Notes: generated by a model from the sequence alone, not told the origin. A stretch of 64,000 bases of DNA from RUG14199 sp964629225 (GCA_964629225.1 CAZVQC010000007.1:18207-82206); one strand, 5' to 3'. Positions 49,391 to 58,833 are shown, counted from the stretch's first letter. Program-made: numbers and translations.

Positions 49391-51844
49391 TCAGTCGATA
49401 CCCAACAGCAGCCTCTTCAATTTGAGAAGATCCCTTGCGGAAACGATCCCGTCTCCGTCGGTATCCGCCGCATCAAGGTCCAGCTTTGGGATCTGTTCGG
49501 CGGAATATCCGTCAGTCAGATACTTTTTCATCGAGAGAAGGTCCTTTGAGGAGATGATCCCGTCTCCGTCGATGTCTCCGCTCCATTTGGTAACGGTGAT
49601 GTCGAACCTCAAGATGACGTTGGAGGTTCCGCCGTTCAGAAGACTTTCGTCGGTCGGCATGAAATAATAAGTATCGCCTCTTTTGACTTGGAAGGAGGTG
49701 ACTACGGAGCCGTCCGCTTCCGTTTCATCAAAGCAGTTTGCGCTTTTTTCGGTGATAAGATATCCGTCCTTGTCAAAAACGGAAATGCAGGGCAAAACAT
49801 CGTACGTCTCTCCGGAGGCGCGGATTTCGACAGTACCGTCGTGCGTTGCGGTGAAGGAGTAGACTGCAAGGTCCTCCCCCACGGTGGCGGTAACTTCGGT
49901 GCTGTCCGTGACGGCTTCGGTGACGTAGTCGGCTACCGTTCTGACCTCAGTTACGGAAGCCTTTGCAAGCATCCCTCGGTAGAGAAAGTCAAATGTGGTC
50001 TCGGAGAAAACGGTGGCGTACTCGACGTATCCGTCACCGAACTTGATAAGGCTCGGAAGATTTGCTTTGTCTGACGTGAACTTCGTCTCGGCTCCATCTC
50101 CGGTCACAGCTTTCAGCGAGAGTCCGGTGAAGTCGGAGGCCTCAAGGTCGTAGCCCACGTCCCTAATGCAGACGATGCTTTCGGCTTCGCTTGTGACCTC
50201 AAAGGAGGTGATGGAATTTGTGATCTTTTCGAACTTTCCGTAGATGGCAAGGGGATCCGTCAGCTCCGAGTCGAAATATCCTCTTCGAACGAAGCCGTAG
50301 AAGAGATTCTCACCGTCATCGGAGAATTTGAAATCGAATGAGAGATAGCGGGCCGATCCCATCGGTATCTCCACTTCATAGCTCCAAACGTCATCGTAAG
50401 TGCCGTCAGAATACTCTATTCTGACGGAAAGCTCCGACTCGTTGAACTCGATAAGGTCTCCGTCCTCCGGATACCAAAGTGCGATCGGTTCGCTTAGGAA
50501 CGAGAGGGAAGTGATCTCCTTGCCAAGAACGGTGAAATCGAAACTTCCCACGGGATAATTCCTGTAGAATACCGTGACCTCGTGCGCTCCGACATCCCAA
50601 GGATCGAAAAGCTGACCGTCCATAAGAACGATATCCTCTGCGGCGTTGGGATCGTTGGCATAGACCGTCTCCGATGAGCCGTCACTATAGAAGATATCAA
50701 ACGCAAGACCGTCGGTCATGTCGGTGTAATAATAGAAACTGCCGTCCTCGTTGAAGCAACCGTAGCCTTCTTTGACAGAGGAAGTTATTTCGGGAAGCTC
50801 GACGATCTCGCTTCTTTCGTATCCCGGATCGGTGACAGTGACCTCGTATGTGTCATATTTACTGCCGCAGCAGACTCGGACCTCCGCTTTTCCGGGATCC
50901 ATCGGAGATACTTCTATGGAGCCGAGAACGGCAAAGACCCCCATTTCTTCCAACTCTTCAAAGTCTCTGTCATAGTAATATCTTGTGACGGTTCCGTCCT
51001 TTGCCGTTATGTCGACCACAAGACCGGAAAGATCCGGCTCGTAACAGTAAAAGACCTCTTGTTTGGCACCTTGAGCGTCGTAGAAGTTGAAGATGACCGA
51101 GTCGGCGTAGCGGTCATAGGTGTCTTTATAAGGCGGAGATACTATCGTGACTTTTGAATATTTTCCGGCATTTCCCGTGGACATTGCGATCTCACCCATG
51201 AAACTTGCGAAGAACAGAACGCTGAGCGTTCCGTTTTCATCCAGCTCTCCGATGCCCGATGCGATCAGCATGTATTCCCCGATGTATTCGACACCGGATG
51301 CATCGAAAACGTAATTGAGCGGAGAAAGACCGGACTCCTCGGTGAACGTGATGTTGACCGCCAGCCCCTCGTAGCTTCCGATGAAGAATCCGTCTGCATC
51401 AAAATCCGAGGCAGAATAGGAGAAGGGGTCCGCCGTGATGACGATGGACTCGATAGTGCTCTTTTTGACAATGATCTCATAAGAGCATTCAAGACCGTCA
51501 AGCTCCGAGACGGCAATCAGATACTCGGTTCCGGCAGTCAGGTGGACTCTGAGCAGAAAACCACCGCATGCGATGCCGGTAAAAGAGTAGTCTAAGAGGG
51601 TATCGCCCTCTCCGATGGCACCGAAAAGGATAGTTCCGTCGGTGTAGGATGCCGAGGAGATCTCGTAATAGCCGGTCTCGCTCGGAACGTAGGTGTGGGC
51701 ATTTTCCCCACTCGGAAGGTCGAAGGGACCGTTGACGCCGAACTCAAGCTCGCCGAGGTATTCGGCGGCAGAAGTGGGCAGAACAGTGACAAATGTCGGT
51801 ATCAGCACTGCAAGAGCGAGAAGAACGGACAGTATCTTTTTCAT
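49391..51844 (-). CDS. Secreted multidomain protein with type-I dockerin
   Basis: 817 aa from ATG 51844 (GGAG upstream). A signal peptide (about 1-26, cleavage near PTSAA) is followed by several beta-rich Ig-like modules of about 90 residues sharing a Thr/Ser-Ser-Asp-Gly-Ser/Thr pattern (for example IEYSDGTYDDV, IFYSDGSSETV). A serine/Thr-rich domain near 640-740 resembles pre-peptidase C-terminal modules. A C-terminal dockerin carries two calcium repeats, DIDGDGIISSKDLLSMKKYL and DTDGDGIVSARDLLKLKRLL. Dockerins plug into cohesins of a cellulosome-like scaffold; no cohesin gene is in this window. No catalytic domain is recognised, so an adhesion or carbohydrate-binding role is likely. Confidence 0.87.
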   Translation of the reverse strand: MKKILSVLLALAVLIPTFVTVLPTSAAEYLGELEFGVNGPFDLPSGENAHTYVPSETGYYEISSASYTDGTILFGAIGEGDTLLDYSFTGIACGGFLLRVHLTAGTEYLIAVSELDGLECSYEIIVKKSTIESIVITADPFSYSASDFDADGFFIGSYEGLAVNITFTEESGLSPLNYVFDASGVEYIGEYMLIASGIGELDENGTLSVLFFASFMGEIAMSTGNAGKYSKVTIVSPPYKDTYDRYADSVIFNFYDAQGAKQEVFYCYEPDLSGLVVDITAKDGTVTRYYYDRDFEELEEMGVFAVLGSIEVSPMDPGKAEVRVCCGSKYDTYEVTVTDPGYERSEIVELPEITSSVKEGYGCFNEDGSFYYYTDMTDGLAFDIFYSDGSSETVYANDPNAAEDIVLMDGQLFDPWDVGAHEVTVFYRNYPVGSFDFTVLGKEITSLSFLSEPIALWYPEDGDLIEFNESELSVRIEYSDGTYDDVWSYEVEIPMGSARYLSFDFKFSDDGENLFYGFVRRGYFDSELTDPLAIYGKFEKITNSITSFEVTSEAESIVCIRDVGYDLEASDFTGLSLKAVTGDGAETKFTSDKANLPSLIKFGDGYVEYATVFSETTFDFLYRGMLAKASVTEVRTVADYVTEAVTDSTEVTATVGEDLAVYSFTATHDGTVEIRASGETYDVLPCISVFDKDGYLITEKSANCFDETEADGSVVTSFQVKRGDTYYFMPTDESLLNGGTSNVILRFDITVTKWSGDIDGDGIISSKDLLSMKKYLTDGYSAEQIPKLDLDAADTDGDGIVSARDLLKLKRLLLGID

Positions 51845-51883
51845 TATTGACTCCAAATAGAACGTATGTTAGAAAGTGAGAAG

Positions 51884-51918
51884 CTGCCGTGTCGGTGTTT
51901 TGGGCATCGACACGGCAG
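51884..51918 (-). terminator. Hairpin between fucI and the dockerin gene
   Basis: An 11-bp stem (51908-51918 with 51884-51894, 13-nt loop) on the leftward transcript; the following T-run is weak. Confidence 0.6.
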
Positions 51919-51955
51919 TCACGGTGTTATTCTGTTGCTTTTTGTTGTTCGAAGA

Positions 51956-53758
51956 TCATCTCACGCTGCGGTAGAGAGGACCGTAAGCGGCACAGGCTCT
52001 GAAATCTTGGCCTTCTTTGTCCATTCCGAAGGCGTTGAATGATGCGGGACGGAAGATGTCCTCTTCGGGTACATTATGAAGAGCAACGGGGATGCGGAGC
52101 ATGGAGCAGAGAGTGATGAGGTCTGCGCCGATGTGACCGTAGCTGATAGCGCCGTGATTTGCGCCCCAGTTGTTCATCAGGTCGTAAGAGCTCTTGAAGG
52201 CACCCTTGCCGGTGAGGCGAGGTGCGAACCAGGTGCAGGGCCACGTGTAGTCGGTTCTCTTCCAAAGGATGTCATTGACCTCTTCGGGAAGCTTGATGGT
52301 CCAGCCCTCTGCTATCTGTAGCATGGGACCGAGACCCTTGACCAGGTTGAGTCTTATCATCGTAGCGGGCATTTCCGCTCTTGTTGCGAATCTTGAGGAG
52401 TATCCGCCGCCTCTGAAGTATCCGAGGTCAGCGTAGTTCCATGTGGTGGCGTCAAGGATGCGCTTTTGATCCTCTTCGGTGACGTTCCACCATTCCTTCA
52501 TAACGTGCTCGCCGTTTTCTCCGAGAGCCTCTCCGGAGGCATCAAGGCAAGCGGCGCCGGAGTTGATGAGGTGGATGAAGCCGTCGGATTCGAGGGCCTT
52601 TCCTTCCACTTTGTAGCCGGTAGCCTTGTAGACAGCATCGGGGCTCCAGTATGTGCGCACGTCTGCGAAGATCTGAGGACGGTTGGTGAGAAGCTTCATA
52701 AAGAGCATTCCGAGACTGTTGAGAACGTCGTTTTCGGTGGCGAGGACATAGGGCTCACGGGCGCCGTTCCAGTCAAAGGATGTGTTCAGCATGGATTCCG
52801 CAAAGTCGCAGTTGGGATAGAAGTCTGTCCACTGACGCTGACCCTGGAAGCCGGCTGCGATGGCATTGTGTCCGACAGCCTCCTCTTCGTTGCCCTCTGG
52901 AAGGTTCTTGTTGCCGTTCATAAGATCCTTTATGATGACCATCATCTTTACTACGAATTCCCAGTCGGCATCTTTTTCCGCTCTTGTTTTCTGAAGAGCT
53001 TCGGGGTTCTTGTCAAAGCCTTCTTTGCAGTGAGCCTTTGTCCATGCGAGAGCCTTTTCGTATTCTGCATGGTCGTAGATGCCCTCGGTCATCCTTCTTA
53101 TGATCTCTACCTCGTCCACGGATTCAACTCTCATGCCCAGATAATCCTCGATGAATTCCGGGTCTATGATGGATCCGCCGATACCCATGCAGATCGAACC
53201 GATCTGAAGGTATGATTTTCCTCTCATGGTAGCGGCTGCAACTGCGGCACGGCCGAAGCGGAGCAGCTTTTCTTTCACGTCATCGGGGATCTCTGTTGCG
53301 TCTGCGGGCTGAACGTCATGTCCGTAGATGCCGAATGCGGGAAGTCCCTTCTGTGCGTGGGTAGCGAGTACGCTGGCAAGGTAGACGGCGCCGGGGCGCT
53401 CGGTGCCGTTGAAACCCCAGACGGCTTTGATAGTCTGAGGATCCATATCCATTGTTTCCGCGCCGTAGCACCAGCAGGGAGTGACTGTCAGTGTGATGGC
53501 AACGCCCTCTCTTTTGAATTTCTCGGCGCAAGCTGCAGTCTCACCGACTCGACCGATGGTAGTATCTGCGATAACTACTCTCACGGGCTCGCCGTTGGAA
53601 TAGCGGAGATTCTTTCTGAAAAGTTCCGCTGCGCTCTTTGCCATGTTCATCGTCTGCTCTTCGAGGGATTCGCGAACCTTGAGGGCTCCGCGTCTGCCGT
53701 CGATGGTTGGACGGATGCCGATTGCCGGGTATTCACCGACGTATCTGTTTTCAGCCAT
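51956..53758 (-). CDS. fucI: L-fucose isomerase
   Basis: 600 aa, full length (E. coli enzyme 591). Starts with the family's GIRPTIDGRRGALKVRESLE; further signatures are TVTPCWCYGAETMDMDP, SICMGIGGSIIDP, ATENDVLNSLGM and GAANHG-type GANHGAISYGHIGADLITLC near the C terminus. Mn2+-dependent aldose-ketose isomerase converting L-fucose to L-fuculose (also D-arabinose). AAGGAG precedes the ATG. The kinase and aldolase of the pathway are not adjacent; a class II aldolase at 59.9 kb is of the FBP type. Host-glycan fucose use is consistent with a gut bacterium. Confidence 0.96.
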   Translation of the reverse strand: MAENRYVGEYPAIGIRPTIDGRRGALKVRESLEEQTMNMAKSAAELFRKNLRYSNGEPVRVVIADTTIGRVGETAACAEKFKREGVAITLTVTPCWCYGAETMDMDPQTIKAVWGFNGTERPGAVYLASVLATHAQKGLPAFGIYGHDVQPADATEIPDDVKEKLLRFGRAAVAAATMRGKSYLQIGSICMGIGGSIIDPEFIEDYLGMRVESVDEVEIIRRMTEGIYDHAEYEKALAWTKAHCKEGFDKNPEALQKTRAEKDADWEFVVKMMVIIKDLMNGNKNLPEGNEEEAVGHNAIAAGFQGQRQWTDFYPNCDFAESMLNTSFDWNGAREPYVLATENDVLNSLGMLFMKLLTNRPQIFADVRTYWSPDAVYKATGYKVEGKALESDGFIHLINSGAACLDASGEALGENGEHVMKEWWNVTEEDQKRILDATTWNYADLGYFRGGGYSSRFATRAEMPATMIRLNLVKGLGPMLQIAEGWTIKLPEEVNDILWKRTDYTWPCTWFAPRLTGKGAFKSSYDLMNNWGANHGAISYGHIGADLITLCSMLRIPVALHNVPEEDIFRPASFNAFGMDKEGQDFRACAAYGPLYRSVR

Positions 53759-53818
53759 AGTGTTTTCTCCTTCACAATGCTTTGAATTTTTATAATAGGG
53801 AGCACTCTTGCTCCTCGG

Positions 53819-54985
53819 TTACCTTTTTGTCGCTTTCTTTGCGAGGACTCTTGCGGGAAGAGGCCTATTTACCTTCATTGCCCCCTTCGGGCAGAATTCT
53901 TGGCAGCAGAAGCAGCGTATGCAGGCCTTTCTGTCGATAACGGGCTTCTTCTTTTTCATATCTATTGCGTGGGCGGGACAGATATCCGCACATTTTTCGC
54001 ATCCGACACATTCCGCTTTTTTTACTTTCGGCTTTGATGCCAAGGCGGAAAAGGTGATCTTCTTGAATAGTTTTCCCGAAATGCCCACGAGCCCACCGAA
54101 ACTTTCAATATCCTTCGCCGTGCGGATGTTTTCAAAATCGGGAACGACGGTGTTCGCTCCGTCTCCCACGACGGTGACGTCATCCGGCAGACTTCCGAGC
54201 CCCCGATCTATCGCCGCCCCCACGGTGGGTACCGCCGACGGGTCAAGTCCGAGTACGCTCAAAAGGAAGGTGTCAAGGTCGTATTGCGATCTCGATGCCG
54301 CCAGTATTCCGATATCACGGGGATTTCCCATGGTCGGACCGTTGCCCTCCATTCCGGTGATCGCATCCGCAATGCTGAGGACGGGTCTTATGAATTCGTT
54401 GAGATCCACCAGCATATTGGCGAAATCTGTCGGATCCGGAAATCGGTAGTGATACTCCGGCTTCACTGTTCCGGGGACTGCCCCGAAAAGATTCTTCACC
54501 GCCGCCGACATGGACATCATGCCGTGGGTCTTCAGCTTGCACACGTTGATAACTGCGTCCGCATCCTTCAGCCAAGAGGTGAATTCGAAGCCCTTAAGGA
54601 CTTTTGCTTCTTCAAACCCTTCGCAGTATCCGACGGAAAGATCTTCGTTCATCTCGGCAACGTCGGAAAGACCGGTCATCCCGGTGGCGGACAGGACTGC
54701 TTTTATGTGGGTCTTGGTGAAAGGACCTCCCGGAGAGTCTCCGATCACTGCGGTGGCACCCCGCTCCGCTATCCTGCGGCAGAGCTCTCTCACCACCGCC
54801 GGATGGGTAGTTGCCGCTTTTTCCGGTCTCATGGCGGAGACGAGGTTGACTTTTACGGCAATCCTCATGCCGGGTCTTACGAAGTCAAGCCCTCCGATCG
54901 GCCCTAAAAGTCGGTCGAATGCGTCTCCTATCTCTTTTTCGGAATACCCGAGGCATCTTACTGCCGATACGGTCCTGTTATCCAT
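53819..54985 (-). CDS. DUF362 domain protein with two [4Fe-4S] clusters
   Basis: 388 aa. The N-terminal DUF362 domain has VKVNLVSAMRPEKAATTHP, GDSPGGPFTK and KLKTHGMMSMSAAVKNLFG. The C-terminal bacterial ferredoxin domain has CVGCEKCADICP and CIRCFCCQEFCP. Cytoplasmic redox protein of unknown substrate, common in anaerobes. It lies 60 bp upstream of fucI in the same direction, so the two may be co-transcribed; a small GGAGCA-AGAG-TGCTCC hairpin lies between them. Confidence 0.85.
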   Translation of the reverse strand: MDNRTVSAVRCLGYSEKEIGDAFDRLLGPIGGLDFVRPGMRIAVKVNLVSAMRPEKAATTHPAVVRELCRRIAERGATAVIGDSPGGPFTKTHIKAVLSATGMTGLSDVAEMNEDLSVGYCEGFEEAKVLKGFEFTSWLKDADAVINVCKLKTHGMMSMSAAVKNLFGAVPGTVKPEYHYRFPDPTDFANMLVDLNEFIRPVLSIADAITGMEGNGPTMGNPRDIGILAASRSQYDLDTFLLSVLGLDPSAVPTVGAAIDRGLGSLPDDVTVVGDGANTVVPDFENIRTAKDIESFGGLVGISGKLFKKITFSALASKPKVKKAECVGCEKCADICPAHAIDMKKKKPVIDRKACIRCFCCQEFCPKGAMKVNRPLPARVLAKKATKR

Positions 54986-55026
54986 TTTATATCAGCATCC
55001 TCGCATCTTTTCGTTCTCTGTTTAAT

Positions 55027-55055
55027 ATTGTAACACAAAAAGATCCGAATGGCAA
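55027..55055 (-). promoter_or_regulatory. Promoter of the DUF362 (and possibly fucI) unit
   Basis: Minus strand TTGCCA (55050-55055), 17-bp spacer, TACAAT (55027-55032). Confidence 0.75.
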
Positions 55056-55091
55056 GGGCAGCGCGTTCTTTTTTGAAAAATAGGCGGCATA

Positions 55092-55274
55092 ATGACTTTT
55101 TTCTCACACTGCGATCCGAGACCCGGTTTCAGCGACGGCACCTGTGCTTATTTTGAGATCTTACCCGCCGGGTACGATACCGTCCCCGTCACCTGCGTGG
55201 ACTTTTTCGTTCCGGATGAAAAGGGAGTTAAGAGAAAGAGCCTTACGGTGAGAAATGTCAAGCTTGAAGTTTGA
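55092..55274 (+). CDS. Small hypothetical protein
   Basis: 60 aa beginning MTFFSHCDPRPGFSDGTCAY, two Cys in the first 20 residues and a basic end. AGGCGG lies 4-5 nt before the ATG and a terminator hairpin follows 20 bases after the stop, which favours a real short gene. I recognise no family, and the composition does not rule out chance. It could also be the surviving end of a longer gene. Confidence 0.4.
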   Translation: MTFFSHCDPRPGFSDGTCAYFEILPAGYDTVPVTCVDFFVPDEKGVKRKSLTVRNVKLEV

Positions 55275-55296
55275 TCCTTAAAGAGCGAAAAGTAAT

Positions 55297-55336
55297 GCCC
55301 GATGCGGAAATGCATCGGGCACTTTTGTTGCTTTTT
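55297..55336. terminator. Bidirectional terminator
   Basis: A perfect 9-bp stem (55297-55305 with 55312-55320, loop GGAAAT) followed by ACTTTTGTTGCTTTTTT on the plus strand. It ends the short rightward unit and, leftward, the IMP dehydrogenase gene. Confidence 0.8.
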
Positions 55337-55344
55337 TCTGTCGG

Positions 55345-56847
55345 TCAGTCTCTCTTATTTGCAGTCTTCAGCATGACGTCATGGTAACCGCCCTCGACGA
55401 TACTTGTGGCGGATACGAGGGTGATCTTTGCGTTCTTTTGAAGTTCGGGAATAGTCAGCACTCCGCAGTTGCACATGGTGGATCTGACCTTGTAGAGGCT
55501 CTTCATAACGTTGTCGTGAAGGCTTCCGGCGTAGGTGACGTAGGAGTCGACACCCTCCTCAAAGGAGAGCTTGCTCTTTCCGCCGAGATCATATCTCTGC
55601 CAGTTGCGGGCGCGGTTGGAACCCTCGCCCCAATACTCCTTCACGTAGGTACCGTTGATGTTGAGCTTTGTGGTGGGGCTTTCGTCAAATCTTGCGAAGT
55701 ATCTGCCGAGCATGATGAAGTCGGCACCCATTGCCAGGGCAAGTGTCATGTGATAGTCGTGGACGATACCGCCGTCTGAGCAGATCGGAATGTAGATACC
55801 GGTCTTTTCGAAGTACTCATCTCTTGCCGCCGCTACCTCAAGGACTGCTGTAGCCTGACCTCTGCCGATACCCTTCTGCTCACGGGTGATGCAGATGGAG
55901 CCTCCGCCGATACCGATCTTGACAAAGTCGGCACCTGCTTCCGCAAGGAAGAGGAAGCCGTCTCTGTCAACAACGTTTCCGGCGCCGACTTTGACGGTGT
56001 CACCGTATCTTTCTCTGATGAAATCGATGGTCTGCTTCTGCCAGCAGGAGTGACCCTCGGAGGAGTCGATGCAGAGCACGTCCGCTCCTGCTTCCACAAG
56101 TGCGGGGACTCTCTTTTCGTAGTCAAGGGTGTTGATGCCGGCGCCGACTACGTACCTCTTGTTTGCATCCAGAAGCTCTGCCGGGTTTTCCTTGTGCTGG
56201 GAGTAGTCCTTGCGGAAAACGAGATATTTGAGGTGGCCGTCCCTGTCTATGAGAGGGAGGGAGTTCAACTTGTGATCCCAGATGATGTCATTGGCTTCTT
56301 TTAGGGTGGTGGTGTCGGGAGCGGTGATGAGCTTTTCGATGGGAGTCATGAACTCACGGACCTTGAGATCCGTGGACATTCTGCTGACACGGTAGTCACG
56401 GCCGGTAACTATGCCGAGAAGTTTTCCGCTTCCGGTGCCGTCGTCGGTTATGGCAATCGTGGAGTGACCGTTTTCTTCAACTACTCTGAGCACGTCCGCA
56501 AGGGTGTCATCGGGAGTGAGATTGGAGTCACTGACCACAAATCCCGCTTTGTAATTCTTGACTCTTTGGACCATTGCGGCTTCGCTTTCGATGGATTGAG
56601 AGCCGTAAATGAATGATACTCCGCCTTCCTTTGCCAGTGCTATTGCCATGGTGTCGTTGGAAACGGACTGCATGATGGCACTGACCATAGGGATGTTGAG
56701 GCTGAGAGCAGGTTCTTCGCCCTTTTTGAATTTTACGAGAGGGGTCTTAAGATCCACGTTGGCGGGAATGCATTCCGGGGATGTGTAGCCCGGGATGAGC
56801 AGGTATTCACTGAAGGTGTGCGAGGGTTCGCTGTAGACAAACGGCAT
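55345..56847 (-). CDS. guaB: IMP dehydrogenase, clostridial long form
   Basis: 500 aa. Oxidises IMP to XMP, the committed step to GTP. The N terminus MPFVYSEPSHTFSEYLLIPG, a CBS pair near 100-225, the barrel motif ADVLCIDSSEGHS and the NAD/IMP part GAGNVVDRDGFLFLAEAGAD are present. The active-site loop reads GIGGGSICITREQ (Cys near 319) instead of the usual GPGSICTTR, as in other clostridial members of this branch. AAAGGAG precedes the ATG. GTP supply also feeds c-di-GMP synthesis. Confidence 0.93.
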   Translation of the reverse strand: MPFVYSEPSHTFSEYLLIPGYTSPECIPANVDLKTPLVKFKKGEEPALSLNIPMVSAIMQSVSNDTMAIALAKEGGVSFIYGSQSIESEAAMVQRVKNYKAGFVVSDSNLTPDDTLADVLRVVEENGHSTIAITDDGTGSGKLLGIVTGRDYRVSRMSTDLKVREFMTPIEKLITAPDTTTLKEANDIIWDHKLNSLPLIDRDGHLKYLVFRKDYSQHKENPAELLDANKRYVVGAGINTLDYEKRVPALVEAGADVLCIDSSEGHSCWQKQTIDFIRERYGDTVKVGAGNVVDRDGFLFLAEAGADFVKIGIGGGSICITREQKGIGRGQATAVLEVAAARDEYFEKTGIYIPICSDGGIVHDYHMTLALAMGADFIMLGRYFARFDESPTTKLNINGTYVKEYWGEGSNRARNWQRYDLGGKSKLSFEEGVDSYVTYAGSLHDNVMKSLYKVRSTMCNCGVLTIPELQKNAKITLVSATSIVEGGYHDVMLKTANKRD

Positions 56848-57194
56848 GATGTGTCTCCTTTTCTTGTTTTCATTATTTTTTACTGCTGTTTTCCTATCGG
56901 AAAAAGAGATTTTTTAACGTATTTTGCGCTGCTTTTTGGCATCTTCGGCTCGGATGCGAGACGTCACGGGCAACGGAACCTGTCCCGGTCTTGCTTCAAG
57001 CACGGAGAGCACGGTCTCGGCTTCATGGCAGGATCCGGATCCGGTTCGATGCAGGCGGGATCCGGCTTTTGTTTTGATATCGTATCCGTTTTGCGGTTTG
57101 GCATCGGTTCTGTCCGTAACTTCAAAAGAGCGGTTGGCGGCGATGCTTTGAAAAACCGCCTTTGAACTGCGCGGTATTCGGAGCTTTTATTCGG
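56848..57194. other. Intergenic region between cysE and guaB
   Basis: About 350 bases with no credible gene. On the minus strand a weak ACCGC/GCGGT hairpin plus TTTTT (about 57148-57168) may end the cysE unit. The rest includes a GGATCCGGATCCGG run. I see no riboswitch consensus and no clear promoter for guaB. Confidence 0.5.
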
Positions 57195-58100
57195 TCATTT
57201 TTTCTTTCCTTCGCGAATGTCCAACTCCTGCGATTTTGCGCTGACTTTGAAATTCTTTCCGATGGACTCGGTAATGAAGGTGTTACCTCCCATGACAGAG
57301 CCTTCACCGATAACGGTGTCTCCGCCGAGGATAGTAGCATTAGCGTAGATAGTGACGTCGTTCTCCACCGTAGGATGACGCTTCTTGCCGGAGAGCTTCT
57401 GCCCGCTTCTGGTGGAAAGGGCACCGAGGGTGACACCCTGATAGAGTTTCACGTTGTCCCCGATCACGGTAGTTTCTCCCACTACGACGCCGGTGCCGTG
57501 GTCGATGAAGAAATACTCTCCTATTTCGGCTCCGGAATTGATGTCGATACCGGTCTTCCCGTGGGCGTATTCGGTCATTATTCTCGGAATGAACGGCACG
57601 TTCATCCGATAGAGTTCGTGGGCGACACGGTAGACGTAGATAGCGAAGAATCCGGGGTAGGAACAGATGACCTCCTCGCGGCTTTTGGCAGCCGGGTCTC
57701 CGTTGAATCCCGCTTCCACATCCTTTAAGAGCGTCTTTTGAAGGATCGGAAGTCTTTCGAAAAATCCGTTGCAGACGGACTCTGCAGCCCGTTCGGTGTC
57801 GGTGCAGTCTCGGTCACTTCCGCTTTTGTAGGAAAGGGCAAGCTTTACCTGGGGTTCAAGCTTGTTGTAGATTTCCGTGAGACGGTTCCCGATGTAATAT
57901 TCCGGCACAGCATCGGCAGAGAATCTGCCCTCGAAATATCCGGGGAAGAGGACTCCCCGAAGATCACGGAGGATATCGATGATGACGTTTCTGTCCGGAA
58001 GTGCCCCTTCATCGCGGAGCATCAGTATCTCCGAGGCCTCATAGTTCTCCCTGATGCCTTTGACGGCGCCTTCAATGGCTCTTTTCGTTTCGTCTGTCAT
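57195..58100 (-). CDS. cysE: Serine O-acetyltransferase
   Basis: 301 aa, EpsC-type long form with an extended N-terminal helical domain. The C-terminal left-handed beta-helix shows GIDINSGAEIGEYFFIDHG, GVVVGETTVIGDNVKLYQGV and ANATILGGDTVIGEGSVMGG, including the catalytic His/Asp region (IDHGTGVVVGE). Acetylates serine with acetyl-CoA for cysteine synthesis; cysK is not in the window. Its start overlaps the upstream pseudouridine synthase by 4 bp. Confidence 0.93.
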   Translation of the reverse strand: MTDETKRAIEGAVKGIRENYEASEILMLRDEGALPDRNVIIDILRDLRGVLFPGYFEGRFSADAVPEYYIGNRLTEIYNKLEPQVKLALSYKSGSDRDCTDTERAAESVCNGFFERLPILQKTLLKDVEAGFNGDPAAKSREEVICSYPGFFAIYVYRVAHELYRMNVPFIPRIMTEYAHGKTGIDINSGAEIGEYFFIDHGTGVVVGETTVIGDNVKLYQGVTLGALSTRSGQKLSGKKRHPTVENDVTIYANATILGGDTVIGEGSVMGGNTFITESIGKNFKVSAKSQELDIREGKKK

Positions 58101-58774
58101 GTGGGCTCCTTTCGGTCACTGTTATTTAGAATATCCGAAATGCGGAATCGGTCCCAGGGGTACTGTTTCTCCGGCAGTGAAGAGAAGACGAAAGTCTCTC
58201 CGTCTCTGCCCGGAAACGTCAGCTTGAAGCACCATAGTGCGATCTGACACTTGCCGTCCCTGCTTCCGTATTTGCCGTCGCCTAAGAGGGGCATTCCTCT
58301 CGATGCGAACTGGACTCTTATCTGGTGGCTCCTCCCTGTGACAAGCTCGACCTTCACAAGAGAGATGCCGTCCGTTTTTGCCATGCGTTCAAAGCGGAGA
58401 GTAGCACTCTTGACCCCTCGGCGCATCCTTTTTACAACGAAGCTCTTGTTTTTTGACGAGTCCTTAAAGAGCAGATCCGTCATTTCTCCCGTTTCGTCGG
58501 GTGTTCCGTTGACGACCGCAAGATATTCTTTCTTGATGAGCTCCTGTGAAACGAGATCCGAAAGATAGGCGGCTCCTTTGCGGTTCTTGGCAAAAAGCAT
58601 CGTGCCTCCCACTGCCCTGTCAAGGCGGTGGATGGGAAAAACGTCGCAACCGAGCATTTCTCTCAGTATTCCCGGCATTGATGAATCGTCCTCGGTATCC
58701 TCCGAAAGCACTCCGCAGGGTTTTACCGCCACCGCAAGGTATTCGTTTTCAAAAAGGATCTGGACTTGACTCAT
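58097..58774 (-). CDS. RluA-family pseudouridine synthase without S4 domain
   Basis: 225 aa. The catalytic motif is HRLDRAVGGTMLF (Asp conserved, usual K/TSG replaced by AVGG); other landmarks are VAVKPCGVLSE, TGRSHQIRVQF and MPLLGDGKYG. Similar short proteins modify a single site in rRNA or tRNA; target unknown. First gene of a two-gene unit with cysE, starting just after a consensus promoter. Confidence 0.87.
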   Translation of the reverse strand: MSQVQILFENEYLAVAVKPCGVLSEDTEDDSSMPGILREMLGCDVFPIHRLDRAVGGTMLFAKNRKGAAYLSDLVSQELIKKEYLAVVNGTPDETGEMTDLLFKDSSKNKSFVVKRMRRGVKSATLRFERMAKTDGISLVKVELVTGRSHQIRVQFASRGMPLLGDGKYGSRDGKCQIALWCFKLTFPGRDGETFVFSSLPEKQYPWDRFRISDILNNSDRKEPT

Positions 58775-58804
58775 GTGGGACCCCTTTTCAGGATAATTTT
58801 ATTG

Positions 58805-58833
58805 ATTATATCACAACTTCATCCCCGTTGCAA
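58805..58833 (-). promoter_or_regulatory. Promoter of the pseudouridine synthase/cysE operon
   Basis: Minus strand TTGCAA (58828-58833), 17-bp spacer, perfect TATAAT (58805-58810). Confidence 0.85.
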
